Under the pieces are notes generated by a model, which saw only the letters and a program-made list of their open reading frames with translations, searched no databases and was not told the origin of the DNA. 64,000 bases of DNA from Opisthocomus hoazin (taxonomy: Eukaryota > Chordata > Aves > Opisthocomiformes > Opisthocomidae). The position numbers and the translations under genes are program-made. The DNA is taken from contig NC_134417.1 of NCBI RefSeq assembly GCF_030867145.1, forward strand, positions 10,331,577 to 10,395,576, given 5' to 3'. Positions within the stretch are counted from its first letter, which is position 1. The number at the start of each line of letters is the position of its first letter. Shown here in pieces: positions 27,401 through 36,214 of the stretch.

Positions 27401-28067
27401 CAATGAAGAAGAAGTTCTCAGAGTGACCACAGCGGCGGATATTGAGCAGCTGCAGCACCACGGCAGCCGCATCCGAATTCAGCTTCACAAAGCTGATGGT
27501 CTTGTTAGTCAGGCACAGGCGGTAGATGCCAATCAGGTTCTTTGTCTGGCCTAGGCCCTTAGGCTTCAGAATTACTTGCCAAACTTCCTTAAAAGCTGGG
27601 CCAGGGGCTACCTCACCATAGCTGTCCTCGCCTGCTTCCCCCAGTCCCGTGCTGCTGCCTCCAAAGGTGACATCGCTGTGGTGGTGGTGGTGGTGGTGGT
27701 GGAGGTGGCCCTTGGCCCTGTTGTGCAACTGCAGCAGCGCTTGGTACCAGCTCTCCTGCTCAGGCTCGCTGTCAGCCGCAATGGCAAAGTGCTCGTCCTT
27801 GGTGTAGAGGGCCACCAGGTGCTTGTTCTTGGAGTCAGCCCGTTTGTTGATGTTGAAGCAGCTTTCTAGTGGGATGGAGCGCTTGGGGGCCCCTGACTTG
27901 TGTCTCCATTTCTTCTCATTCTCGTAATACTCCAGCCGGGCGGGTCCAGACTCGCTGGCTGCCCTCAGCACGAAAAAGCGTTTATGCATGCTCTTGGGTT
28001 TGCGCAAGTAACCCACCTTCCTGACATCTGAGAAGAAGCCCTCGTTATTATCTGTGGGGCTGGCCAT
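24465..28067 (-). CDS. IRS1: Insulin receptor substrate 1, single-exon coding sequence
   Basis: IRS1 is the cytoplasmic docking protein tyrosine-phosphorylated by insulin and IGF-1 receptors. It recruits PI3K p85, GRB2 and SHP2. The frame encodes 1200 residues (human about 1242). The PH domain is at about residues 13-115 (SDVRKVGYLRKPKSMHKRFF onward) and the PTB domain at about 156-262 (FKEVWQVILKPKGLG; NMHETILEAM). The long disordered tail carries YxxM PI3K sites at Y468, Y553, Y608, Y630, Y663, Y711, Y907 and Y942. It also has a GRB2 site YVNI at Y873 and SHP2 sites YIDL at Y1136 and YASI at Y1189. S307 in RTES aligns with the inhibitory human S312. The start is the ATG at 28067, which matches the family N-terminus MASP and has A at -3 and G at +4. 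Oddities are a His8 tract (123-130), YADG in place of human YADM at Y975, and an Ala/Gly/Pro-rich C-terminal third. No frameshift is seen. Confidence 0.97.
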   Translation of the reverse strand: MASPTDNNEGFFSDVRKVGYLRKPKSMHKRFFVLRAASESGPARLEYYENEKKWRHKSGAPKRSIPLESCFNINKRADSKNKHLVALYTKDEHFAIAADSEPEQESWYQALLQLHNRAKGHLHHHHHHHHSDVTFGGSSTGLGEAGEDSYGEVAPGPAFKEVWQVILKPKGLGQTKNLIGIYRLCLTNKTISFVKLNSDAAAVVLQLLNIRRCGHSENFFFIEVGRSAVTGPGEFWMQVDDSVVAQNMHETILEAMRAMSEEFRPRSKSQSSSNCSNPISVPLRSRHHVNNPPPSQVGLSRRSRTESVTATSPAGGGGGGVGGKPSSFRVRASSDGEGTMSRPASVDGSPVSPSAGRTHSHRHRGNSRLHPPLNHSRSIPMPSSRCSPSATSPVSLSSSSTSGHGSTSDCLFPRRSSASVSGSPSDGGFISSDEYGSSPCDFRSSFRSVTPDSLGHTPPARGDEELNYICMGGKAASSCCSLAAPNGHFVPRACHPQQPPRYPGTPCCPRGGSEEVADLEKAFRKRTHSAGTSPTISHQKTPSQSSVASIEEYTEMLPSYPCGGSRLPSYRHSAFVPTHSYPEECLEMHHLDSGHHRTNSAPHTDDGYMPMSPGVAPVPGGGGPPKGGDYMPMSPKSVSAPQQIINPGRGGRHPPATVDSNGYMMMSPSGSYSPDGGSAGYGKIWTNGAGHHPKLSVESNEGKLPCGGGDYINMSPASGSTTSTPPDCYFGAAGQPGVEEAAAAHHRPIYSYFSLPRSFKHVHRRGGGGAAAGDEGSPQPRVALGPGRLLYAAEDSSSSASSDSLGGGGGGPEGGPLLQAQPPRKVDTAVQTRGRPARPTRLSLGGPRASTLPRAREQPPLLLPPEPKSPGEYVNIEFVAGEKPAFPAAALGLGLPPPPGDAAAEEYMNMELGPPRAPCPAAARAAPPARPGRGAAPGGRDYVAMQLGGAAAAGGSRSDCADSPSPGSPALLLSYADGRAGRSAAEKPPLAATTATAAAASPELPRPPAELLAAPPRSSSLLGGPGAGSAFTRVSLSPGRSQSAKVVRADPQGGRRRHSSETFSSTPSAARGTAGGGGPGAPFPGGGAGGAEEAKRHSSASFENVWLRPAAGEVAGAPAARREPGAAPAPENGLNYIDLDLVKDFGHRRHRHLHPRAEGAALPGGKPPPPKPPGQPRGSGPSGDDLSAYASISFQQREEP
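27678..27701 (-). repeat. IRS1: (CAC)8 codon repeat encoding His8 in IRS1
   Basis: Eight consecutive CAC codons on the minus strand encode residues 123-130, preceded by His121 and Leu122. They fall in the linker between the PH and PTB domains. Human IRS1 has a Gly/Ala/Ser-rich linker there (recalled), so the linker varies in evolution. A pure codon repeat of this kind is prone to length change by slippage. Confidence 0.95.
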
Positions 28068-28096
28068 GGTGCGAGGCGGTGGAGCTGTTACTGCAG

Positions 28097-28165
28097 CTAG
28101 CAGTCCGCAAGACCCCAAAACAGCCAAGCCGGCCGGAAAAGACAACCACCTAAAATGAAATTCAT
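28097..28165 (-). promoter_or_regulatory. Upstream ORF in the IRS1 leader (22 codons)
   Basis: On the minus strand an ATG at 28165-28163 opens a frame of 22 residues closed by TAG at 28099-28097, 29 nt before the IRS1 start. It is not in frame with IRS1 (offset by 98 nt between the two ATGs). Its start context is weak, with T at -3 and A at +4, so leaky scanning is expected. It could modestly dampen IRS1 translation. It would be absent from any transcript starting or spliced downstream of 28163. Confidence 0.4.
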
Positions 28166-28639
28166 GCAACAACGATTACAAAAACACACACACACAAAAA
28201 AAAAAACAAACACCAAACAAAAAGAAGAAAATCAAAAAGCAGCAAAAGAGCTCAGGATCCCCTTCGGAGCGCGGGCCGGGGAGGGACAGGAGCGGGCGGG
28301 AGCAGCTGTTCGGTGGCAGAGGCAGCTCCCAGCACCGACCCGGGGCTCCGCGTCGCTGTTTATGCCCGAATCGCCCTCGGACGGGTCAGCGCCTCCTTAA
28401 AAAGTCCGGTCCCGAGCAGTGCAGAGCGAAGTCTCGTCCCCGGAGCAGCCGCCGGGCCGGAGCACCGCATCCTCCCTCGCCGGGCCGGGCTCCGCGGGGC
28501 CGGGGTCCCCTTCCCCGCGCCCCCCCGCCTCAAGTTCGCCTCCGCCAGCAGCGGTTTCTGTTGCGGATTAAAGATCCTCTCGGGGGCGGAGATTTGTTTT
28601 GCGAAGTCCGGGGTTTGCACCCAAAAATACACGCCGCTT

Positions 28640-28726
28640 CCCCCCCCCCAAAAAAAAAAAATCGACCCCGAGAAAACCAACCAAACAACACAAAAATCCG
28701 CCCGCCCGCACCCCCCCCCCCCCCCC
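28640..28726. repeat. C10-A12 and C16 homopolymer tracts in IRS1 leader
   Basis: The plus strand has 10 C followed by 12 A at 28640-28661, then a run of 16 C at 28711-28726 preceded by CCGCCCGCCCG. In the IRS1 sense strand these are runs of G10 and G16 within a G-rich context that could form G-quadruplexes in DNA or mRNA. Exact lengths of such tracts are often wrong in assemblies. Confidence 0.8.
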
Positions 28727-29108
28727 GGTATCAGCGCCGAGCCGGCGGCTGCTCCCGCTCGCGCGCGCAGAGGAGGCTCGCGACCCCATTCAGTCCCATC
28801 GCGTCAGGCGGAGAGCGCGCCGCTCGCACGCGGAGCGGCGGGACGGCAGGCGGCCGCGGCGCCCAAGGAACACCCCCCGCCCGCCCCCCCCTCATGCCAG
28901 TCGGCAGCGCCTCAGCGGCCGGCGGAGTGGCCCCCTCCCGCGCCCCAGGCCGGCGGGGGAGCGGGCACGGCCGCGGCGACTCCCTCTCCGCCGGCTTCTT
29001 CGCGGAGTTTCCCGGCGCCCCGCACCGAAACAGGCGGCGGGGGCCGCGCTCGCCCGTCCGGCCCCCTCCGCCCGCCGCCGCGGCTCAGGCTCGCTCCGAG
29101 CAGAACAA

Positions 29109-29114
29109 CACGTG
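29109..29114. promoter_or_regulatory. E-box CACGTG in IRS1 promoter region
   Basis: A palindromic CACGTG is followed by ACGG (CACGTGACGG), combining a class-B E-box with a CRE-like half site TGACG. Candidate binders are USF, TFE3/TFEB or MYC/MAX family factors. TFE3 is reported to act on insulin signalling genes. Position relative to the start site is unknown. Confidence 0.45.
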
Positions 29115-29303
29115 ACGGCGCCAGTGCGTGGACCATCCCCGGAGCCGCCGCCGCCGGGCTCCCGGCCAGCCCAGCGCCGCGGCCCCGCGGCCCGCCCCGG
29201 CTGCTCCCCGCCCTCTCGCCCTGCCCTCATTCAGCGCGGCCGCGGGGGCCGCCACCGCCGGGCCCGGCCCCGCCGCCGCACCGCCCGCCGGGGGCCGCGC
29301 CCC

Positions 29304-29308
29304 CATTG
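29304..29308 (-). promoter_or_regulatory. CCAAT box (NF-Y type)
   Basis: The minus strand reads CACCAATGGGG, a good match to the NF-Y core CCAAT in a GC-rich promoter. It lies downstream of the TATA-like element on the IRS1 strand. If it is used, the main IRS1 start would lie nearer 29.2 kb, making the leader shorter than estimated from the TATA-like element. Confidence 0.4.
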
Positions 29309-29410
29309 GTGCCGCCGCCTGTCCGTCAACGGCGGCGGCAGGGGGCGGCACCCCGCCGGGCTGAGGCGCGGCGCGTAGCGAGGAGGAGCAGACGCCATTC
29401 AGCGCCGTGT

Positions 29411-29418
29411 TATTTATA
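29411..29418 (-). promoter_or_regulatory. TATA-like element TATAAATA
   Basis: The minus strand reads GTTATAAATA inside otherwise extremely GC-rich DNA. The plus strand of the same bases reads TATTTATA, so it could position initiation in either direction. It is upstream of IRS1 by about 1.35 kb from the ATG. Mammalian IRS1 promoters are described as TATA-less, so use of this element is uncertain. Confidence 0.35.
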
Positions 29419-29530
29419 ACCGCCGCCGGCAGCCTCCGCGCTCTGCTGGCTGTGGCGGGCCCGGCCCGGCGGGAAGGGAAGCGAAGCCTTCCAACGCAGG
29501 CCCCGTCGCTGGTCCCTCTCGCTTTCCCTT

Positions 29531-29543
29531 CCCCCCCCCCCCC
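29531..29543. repeat. C13 homopolymer
   Basis: An uninterrupted run of 13 C on the plus strand lies in the divergent flank of the IRS1 CpG island. Its length is uncertain in any short-read assembly. Confidence 0.85.
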
Positions 29544-30277
29544 GCGACCCAGGACAAGGCACCGCGCGCTCGCCGCCGGAGCGGGGGGAGCGGGGCCGCC
29601 GCAGCTGCTGGCGCTGGAGCGGCTTCCTGGGGCCAGGCGGGCCGCTGCGCTGCCCCCCCCGCTCCGCCCCGCCCGGCTGGGGCCCGTTCCGCTCCTCGGG
29701 CAGCGCTTCCGGCGGAGACGTGGCCCGCAGCGGCGCGGCCGTTCCCGGGGGCAGACCTGGCGGGAGCGGGAGGCCCGGCCTGCGGGCGGGCGGCAGCGTG
29801 GCCGGGCAGGGCTCCCCGCAGAGCTCTTCCCGCGCAGCGCCGAGCGGCCGGCCCCTAACCCCAACCATCGCAGGCTGAGTGAGGCTCCGCGCGGCCCGGC
29901 GTTGCGGGAGCGCACCGCACGCGCAGCTGCTGGGGAGGAGAGGCGGCGGGTGTCGCGGGCCAAGCCCGAAAAATAAGTTGCTCAATGCCGCCATCTCCCG
30001 GGCGGCCCGGGGCGGCCCCGGCCCCTCTCCCCGCGCTCGGGAGGGAGGGCCGGCCTGCTTGTGGGTTCTACTCGCCGGGGGTTTTCTGGGGTGCGCCCAG
30101 CTCCGTGCCTCCGGCGAGGTGACCGGGCGGCTGGCGGTGCGGGCTCTGCCCGGCCGTAGCGGGCTGCTCCCCGCCGGACGGAGCAGAGTGCGGGAGGGCA
30201 GCGCGTGCTTCCCAGGTTGGCTTGCAGCTCGAAGTGATGCTTTTGTCTGGAGTTGTGGAGGCCCAGAGACGGAAGGA

Positions 30278-30283
30278 GTAAGT
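30278..30283 (+). other. Perfect splice donor GTAAGT on the divergent side of the IRS1 island
   Basis: The plus strand reads GGAAGGA|GTAAGTCAG at the right edge of the CpG island, a strong match to the U1 consensus in positions +1 to +6. No protein gene runs rightward from this island. The site could therefore end the first exon of a divergent non-coding RNA sharing the IRS1 promoter. It may also be a chance match. Confidence 0.35.
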
Positions 30284-30289
30284 CAGAGG

Positions 30290-31205
30290 CTTTTCGGATG
30301 CACCTGCGTTACGCAGCTGGTTGTCAGGGAGGTCACGGTGGTGCAGTTGAGACGAGAAGTGAGCTGGTCAAAAGGTGAAAATTTCCCCCGAAACAGTTGC
30401 AGAAAAACACGAGGAGGACACAGAGAGGACAACAGGCAGCACTGCAAGCCACCCTGTTGTGCTGTCCCATAGGTAACGCCATAAAACACGGCACTGTTTA
30501 AAGGTGCTTACCAAACATAGGATGACAACTTGTAATGTAGGAGCAGAGTCCAGCTGGTAAGACACAAGGAATGAGAAGGAAAGACAATAATCATCCACGC
30601 TATGACAATAACCTATATTGTCACCTCATTCTTTCCTCCATTTCACACTGTAGTTCATCGTGACAAAACCAAATGTTTGTATTGAAAATAAATCTGTCGT
30701 ACGTACCTCAAGATAAAGCTTACTACAAACCAAACTTATTTCCATCTTCAGCGAGCAGAATGACTGGAAATGGCTCCCCCAGCCCATGCCGCGGAGCTGC
30801 AGGATGGAGCTGAAGCCCCAAGGCATATCAAGACCCGCTGTCGTGGCTGTCATTAAGGACAAGGGGAGCTGCGTGGGCAGAGGGCATGCACTGTACGTGC
30901 TAAAAGGGCAGCGGGTCCTGTGGCAAGAGGGTAGCTCCTAAGCCTCCTCTCCCTGTCCCTCCACGAGCCTGGGAATGCACAGAACGTATATAGGACTTTT
31001 TTAATTAGACATTTTGCACATAGTAGGTAAGGTTATTAATATTAAATAATAACTGGTATTTGTTCTGCCCCATTCTTTCCCTCGGGGAGTGATACACTGA
31101 TATGCACATGTAAGCGGAACGATCTCTTGGTGGAGGATAACCACCACCTGATCTGCATTGTGTTGCACAAGGGAACATGGATTTGAGGGTCAAAGCAGGA
31201 GATAG
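30290..31205. other. Intergenic flank, no gene seen
   Basis: Composition falls from CpG-rich to AT-rich over this stretch. Short open frames on both strands show no family resemblance. It would be intronic to the hypothetical divergent transcript. Confidence 0.6.
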
Positions 31206-31210
31206 TCCTA

Positions 31211-31478
31211 CAATCATAGACCATCTGGAGTTGGAAGGGACCCATAAGCATCATCGAGTCCAACTCCCTGCTCCTCACAGGACCACCTAAAACAAAACCA
31301 GATGATTAAGAGCATCGTCCAGACACTCCTTGAACTCTGACAGGCTTGGTGTCACGATCGCTTCCCTGGGGAGCCTGTTCCAGCAACCGACCACCCTCTT
31401 GGTGAAGAACCTTTTTCTAATGTCCAATCTGAACTTCCTCTGACAGCTTCATTCCATTTATACCACGTCCTGTCCACA
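31211..31478 (-). mobile_element. CR1 LINE 3' fragment
   Basis: The plus strand begins AATCATAGACCATCTGGAGT and continues with the antisense landmarks of a CR1 3' end. These are TTGGAAGGGACCC, ATCATCGAGTCCAACTCCCTG, GACAGGCTTGGTG, CCCTGGGGAGCCTGTTCCAG and TTGGTGAAGAACCTTTTTCT. The element therefore lies on the minus strand, 5'-truncated as most CR1 copies are, with its 3' end at about 31211. It is a non-autonomous remnant with only the terminal reverse-transcriptase/3' UTR part. CR1 is the dominant retroposon of birds, which supports the organism call. Confidence 0.92.
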
Positions 31479-31479
31479 G

Positions 31480-33385
31480 TATGTGGGCAGATAGTGTATT
31501 GAAATGTGCTCCATTTATATTGAGAGCATTCTCTTCAATAATAACTGATTTTGCAGATACAAAGAAATTTGGTGGCTCTTATCTGGTTTTTGAGGGGATT
31601 CAGTAAACGTCCCAGAAGTGTTTTCAAACTTTATACACAGATTCATGTCCTTTGTCCAGCAGAAGTAACAGGCAATAACTAATACTTGCAGCATATTTTG
31701 AAAACTATTTTTTTAGAGATAGTTTGCATCACACCAGACCACCTCTTGGAATTGTTTTCTTGCTCTTTGAGTTCCAAATCTCTGACGTACTGCACTTCTC
31801 TGTAAGGTACACAAGCGTGCACACCAGCACACCAAAGAGAAGAACATACCCTTGCTTTTTCTATTTAAACACTCCCCCTGCTTTCTCAGTGAACTATTGA
31901 GAATTCAGGCTGTGCAATTAACTGCAAAGGGGTTCACATATTAGAATATCCTGGCAGAAAAATCAAGACATTTCATTCCCTGTATAAATATCCATGGCTA
32001 TCATACTACATCGCTGTCTCTCTATATGAGAAACTCAGCTTCAATAAACATGAAGAAAATGGAGGTTGCTATTTTAGTATCTGTGTCCAAACCCTAACTT
32101 CCATGCGACCAAGATTCTGCAGTACCCTTCATCCCCATGTTCAGATCACACGCCTCAGAACATACTGGAACTAACCATTCTTTTTGGAGACAATATAATT
32201 ATTTGATGTAGAGAAGGAAAGGAGTATAATAGAACAGATAAGGATCAAAGTTCCCATTTTTTATTCGCCTTAGTAAGTGGCTGAAGATGAATTTAGCATA
32301 GAGTAACCCCATGAGGCTTATGGTGCTTGAAACAGTGAGTTCCTATTGTGTCGCTACCAAACCTGGCAGAGCAGATGGGTAAGGGCCATGAGGTAATCAG
32401 ACTCGTGTTTTGGTAATGCTGCGTTGGTGGAGCGGCGTCATGGAAGGCCACTGTGAGCACCCAAAAGTAGTTAAAGATGTAGTGCTGCTCTAGGCTACAA
32501 CAAAGACTAGTTTCTCTTCAAGCCACCTTTACCTGTTCACATACAGACTGTCAGCTAGCTGCAAAAAACAGGGTTTGGGTAAAATTTATTTCTAGCTCCT
32601 TGTGGGTTTTTTTTTTATATTAGAGTGAAAAATGGAGTGAAAGTAGGAGTCAAGACTAAACATGCACCCTTAACGCAGCAAGAAAAAAACCCCCACTTTT
32701 TATTTATCTTTTCAGGTGACTGTCATAGGCTGTTGCTCTTTTTTTTCCTCTACTGTCACCTGCTCTTATTGCTCTTTTTTTCCCAGCCTTTCTCTCCTCT
32801 GGCACATCTCTATGCACTTTGCTCACTTTTCTGCGTACCTGACTGCTGTTAAAAGGGTGTTCGTCTTGATATTATTTTCTTTGAGTTTTAGAGTCCACTG
32901 AAAGTCTCACTGATAAGGATAAAAACCGAAAGAAACATTCCCCAAAGGTGAAGGTACATCACTGTAAGCCTGCAAGAAAATCAGCATGACTCTAGTTCAT
33001 CAGCTTTGTCGATTCACCTTCCAGACCCAACTGACCGACAAAGTTTCTTACTGTAACCCCCTCTCCCAGCTGTTCCTAAAACACTTGATCTCATCTTCCA
33101 TGTCCAACTATTCAGTTAAAACAGTTGTAAAAAAACACTAGTTCTGGGCAGAATCCCTCGAAAAAAATAACAGGTCAGGAAATCAAAACTTTCTGAACAT
33201 TATTTTCTTCCCTTTCCTTCTGAGTTTGAATCAAGTTGTCCAGGAGCAGGAAGAACAAGTTACTGTGCACGGGAAGGGGAGACGAGTGCCAAGGGGCGGT
33301 GACATCCCCGACAGCAGCCCACTCCTATTGCACCCAGAGAAGGTGAGCAGGGCAAGCCAGTGACAGAAACCAGAACTACGGAACG
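31480..33385. other. Intergenic, nothing recognised
   Basis: AT-rich sequence between two CR1 remnants. Short open frames such as 32625-32852 are T-rich and low in complexity. No exon, RNA gene or repeat family is recognised. Confidence 0.55.
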
Positions 33386-33387
33386 GG

Positions 33388-33675
33388 TGAGGTTGGGAGG
33401 GACCTGTGGAGGCTGTCAAGTTCACCCCCTGCCCCCACTGTAAAGAGGGCAAAGCACAGCAAGTTGCTCAGGTCCTCATCCAGTTGGGTTTTGAGTATCT
33501 CAAAGGATGGAGATCCCACAGCCTCCCTGGGCAACCTGCTCCAGTGTTTGACCTCCCTCACAGCAAGAAGGATTTTTCTTACATTTAAACAGAATTCCCT
33601 GCATTGCAGTTTGTGCTCATTGCCTTTTGTCCTGACACTGGACACCATGGAGAACAGCCCTGCTCTCTGTCCCTC
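33388..33675 (-). mobile_element. CR1 LINE 3' fragment
   Basis: The plus strand carries antisense CR1 landmarks: GAGGTTGGGAGGGACCTGTG, CAGTTGGGTTTTGAGTATCT, AAGGATGGAGATCCCACAGC, CTCCCTGGGCAACCTGCTCC, CAGTTTGTGCTCATTGCCTT and TGTCCTGACACTGGACACCA. It is a 5'-truncated element on the minus strand and differs clearly from the copy at 31211, so it belongs to another CR1 subfamily. Open frames here (33406-33588, 33464-33808 and 33376-33648) are shadows of the element. Confidence 0.93.
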
Positions 33676-33679
33676 CCAT

Positions 33680-34970
33680 CACACTGACACAGTTACATTC
33701 TGGTCCAAGGTTCATTCCAAGGTTGATTTGATTGCACATTTTATTTGTTCAAGCTCATTTGTAGCATTTACTTTTCTACATTCAACAGTAAGGATGAAAC
33801 TTGCGTAACTCCTCCTTCAAAAATAGCGCGGTTGACTCTAAACTGGTTAAATCATTACTTAAGTAAACAAGTTGTTTAATTTCTCTGTTAAAGGAAGGGT
33901 AGTGATATCGTGATTACAGTGGAAATGCAAAACAACAGATCTTACATCCCCGACTTCTACTGTAATCTCTTAGAGGCAAATCAAGAACACATATGGAAGG
34001 ACTAATTAGAATCTTCAGATGTATTACATTAGGAATAATAAGCGTATCTGATTGTTAGCAGCTGTATTCCACTCTATCACAGTAACGAGAACTAGAAAAG
34101 TCTAAGTCATCGTTTCCATACCTCATTTCTTTGGATTGTTTCTACAACGTATTCTCCAGTTCATGTGTAAAACAGTTTTACTCATATCAGCATTTAGACA
34201 GGGCACATACACTAATTATATGAAATACTTCTGTTCCAGTGATCAATTAACCAGCTTTCATTTCAAAAAACACATTATTAATTCATACAGATCATATTTT
34301 TTTTGTAGTTTTCTACCACCCTATGTACCTTCGTATGTCTCTGTTTAACGACAACAGAAAAGATAAAACATCATTCCTGTGATTTCCAGTGGGGAATATG
34401 GCTATCCCACTGAAGTATCATTGAACTAACAGGAAGCCAAGCAATACTTTTCGATAATTCCCAGACTACATTGATCAACCTTCAGCTCTGCATCTATTAT
34501 CTTTAGATTTCCATCTTGTAATACGTTCAGAAAAGGTTTCGATGCTTCGCGGACTGTTTTTTTTTTTGTGTGTGTGCTTTAGTTCTTTCTCCTTTGCCAC
34601 AGACAAAATTGCCTGGAGCATGAATTTCAAAAGGGAAGTTACAGAATCTTTTATCCAATTTATAGTCATTTTTGTCTGTGCTTGGCTTAAAGCAATGGTC
34701 TCCAGCAGTTTTTTACTGAGGAAGGGAGTTTCATAAGTCCATGAGGTTTGGTTTTGTTTTTCACCACTGTGGCAAAGTCCGCAGGGGTATGAAAATGAAA
34801 GCCAAACAGAAGGTTTTGCCCACAGTTACTTGGTGATAGCAGCAAGTCTTGGTCTTGCTCAGATTCAGCTTTGTCTCATCTTTTAGGTATCACCATGTTT
34901 AACCAGGAATGATAGACAAAGCAGAAGGTAATGTGCATTTTATTGCCTGCAGTGGTATTTAGCAAATAAA
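33680..34970. other. Intergenic, nothing recognised
   Basis: AT-rich DNA with a T-rich run at about 34553-34566 and scattered short open frames. No feature is supported. Confidence 0.55.
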
Positions 34971-34974
34971 GGAG

Positions 34975-35300
34975 AAAAGGTGTTGATCCCTTTAGGGTCC
35001 CATTGGCAAGAGCCTTCTGAGGCAAGTGGGCTACCTGTCTGCTCGCCCTGCTGGAGAGGAGTGAATGGAGCCCGGCCGTGCTGACCCATCTGCTCCCACT
35101 GCACGCCACAGAGGTGGGTTAACCGTCCTTCGGGGTCCACGGTCTCAGGAGCTGCACGGAAAGTGTGTGGCATGAAGTCAGAGATCCTTCCTGTGGCCGT
35201 AAGGGAGCTGCCTGGGATCAGCTGTCTTTGCTGCTCATCTTTGCGCCACAGCCTGGTCCCAGGGCTGATTACTTCCAAGCAGGACGCGCGGCTGGTGTTT
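34975..35300. other. GC-rich block of unknown nature
   Basis: About 320 bases of clearly higher GC content lie within AT-rich DNA. Overlapping minus-strand open frames (34876-35109 and 34940-35278) have translations resembling nothing I recognise. It could be an old repeat, a regulatory element or a non-coding exon. I cannot distinguish these by eye. Confidence 0.3.
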
Positions 35301-35304
35301 GATC

Positions 35305-36210
35305 ATTACTGATTTCTCAGTTGTGTTAATCAGGAACAGCTGACTGAAAATGGGATAACAGAGCAAAAGAGATAGTGACGGTTTCCAGAGAAAAAGGAGT
35401 ATTACTGTTTTTCAAGGGGTTGAGCAGTTGACCTTACCTAAAGACCCGACTTATGTCCAGTGATAGTGGACAAAATGGATTGATTTTTATCGACCTGGTA
35501 AGGCACAGACTCATTTCACAGGCTTCAGCTGTGATTCAGGGTTCCTTGAGCTTTCACTTGTGTGATAGGATCAAGCTTAATCATGGCTTGCTGATCATAA
35601 ATGGAACATACTTTCTCAGTCTCTACTCTTTCAAAGAATTACTAAAGGTTCAAAGAGTTGCAGAAAAGCCTCATGACACTATGTGATGCTGAGCAATAAA
35701 ATGGTAAGTGTAAACGCATGCAGGAAAAAGCAATTCTGACTTTACATATTCAGTGACACTCTCTGCGTTAACTACGGCTGCTTCTGAAGAAGCTCTTGGA
35801 ATTGCAAGAGGCAGCTCTATGAAAACACTAGCTTGATAATCTTAAGCAGTCAAAAAGCAAACAGAACATGAGGAATTACCATGTAAAGGAGAGAAAACAA
35901 AACGGAGAACAATTTTTTTTAGATGTGTAATCTATTGAGCACCTTGTCCTTGCCTACTGTGGAAAAATTCTACTTTCTGGTCGTGAAAACAATATTAAAG
36001 AACTGGAAAAATGATAAAGAGGAGATGATCAAAGACAGCTCAAACAACTAGCAGACCAAGATTTTTTCAGTCTATAGAAAGAGCGCCAGAGAAGGGATGT
36101 GACAGATATCCAGAAATACCATTATTGGCATGGAGAAGGTGAAAAAAGATTGATTGTTCCAATAGAGGACAATAAAGGATGTTAACTAAAACTAGAAGGT
36201 TCAAAACAAA
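35305..36210. other. Intergenic, nothing recognised
   Basis: AT-rich sequence with one short plus-strand open frame at 35453-35686 lacking family resemblance. No feature is supported. Confidence 0.55.
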
Positions 36211-36214
36211 TACA

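Larger units (their letters stand above)
28068..29385 (-). other. IRS1: Probable IRS1 5' UTR / leader (start uncertain)
   Basis: This lies directly upstream of the IRS1 start codon. If transcription starts about 25-30 bases below the TATA-like element at 29411-29418, the leader would be about 1.3 kb. That is similar in scale to the long leader of mammalian IRS1. It contains an AT-rich pocket with a T run and GT repeat at about 28184-28211, two long G runs in the sense strand, and a short uORF. GC-rich promoters of this type usually use several start sites, so the 5' end is a guess. Confidence 0.5.
23750..30230. promoter_or_regulatory. IRS1: CpG island covering IRS1 promoter, 5' UTR and coding exon
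   Basis: CpG dinucleotides become dense from about 23.75 kb and fall off again near 30.2 kb, against AT-rich DNA on both sides. The island covers the entire IRS1 coding exon, its 5' UTR and the divergent flank. GC is most extreme at 24.3-25.8 kb (the C-terminal coding part) and 28.7-29.9 kb (the promoter). An AT-rich pocket at 28150-28250 interrupts it. Boundaries are by eye. Such an island fits a broadly expressed gene with dispersed initiation, as known for mammalian IRS1. Confidence 0.85.

Noticed and set aside
26668..27554. Plus-strand frames of 252 and 203 codons
   Set aside because: Both are shadows of the IRS1 coding sequence on the opposite strand and show no domain of their own.
28068..28172. 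In-frame N-terminal extension of IRS1 by 35 codons
   Set aside because: The extension begins at TTG, not ATG. The conserved family N-terminus begins at the ATG at 28067, which has a strong start context.
28313..29419. 368-codon plus-strand frame and overlapping frames of 184 and 259 codons
   Set aside because: They lie in the CpG-island promoter and leader, run through homopolymer tracts, are rich in Pro/Ala/Arg, and occur in several frames at once. This is composition, not coding.
29085..29994. Minus-strand frames of 292 and 194 codons and a 189-codon plus-strand frame
   Set aside because: Same GC-composition effect in the divergent part of the island. Frames are open on both strands and have no recognised domain.
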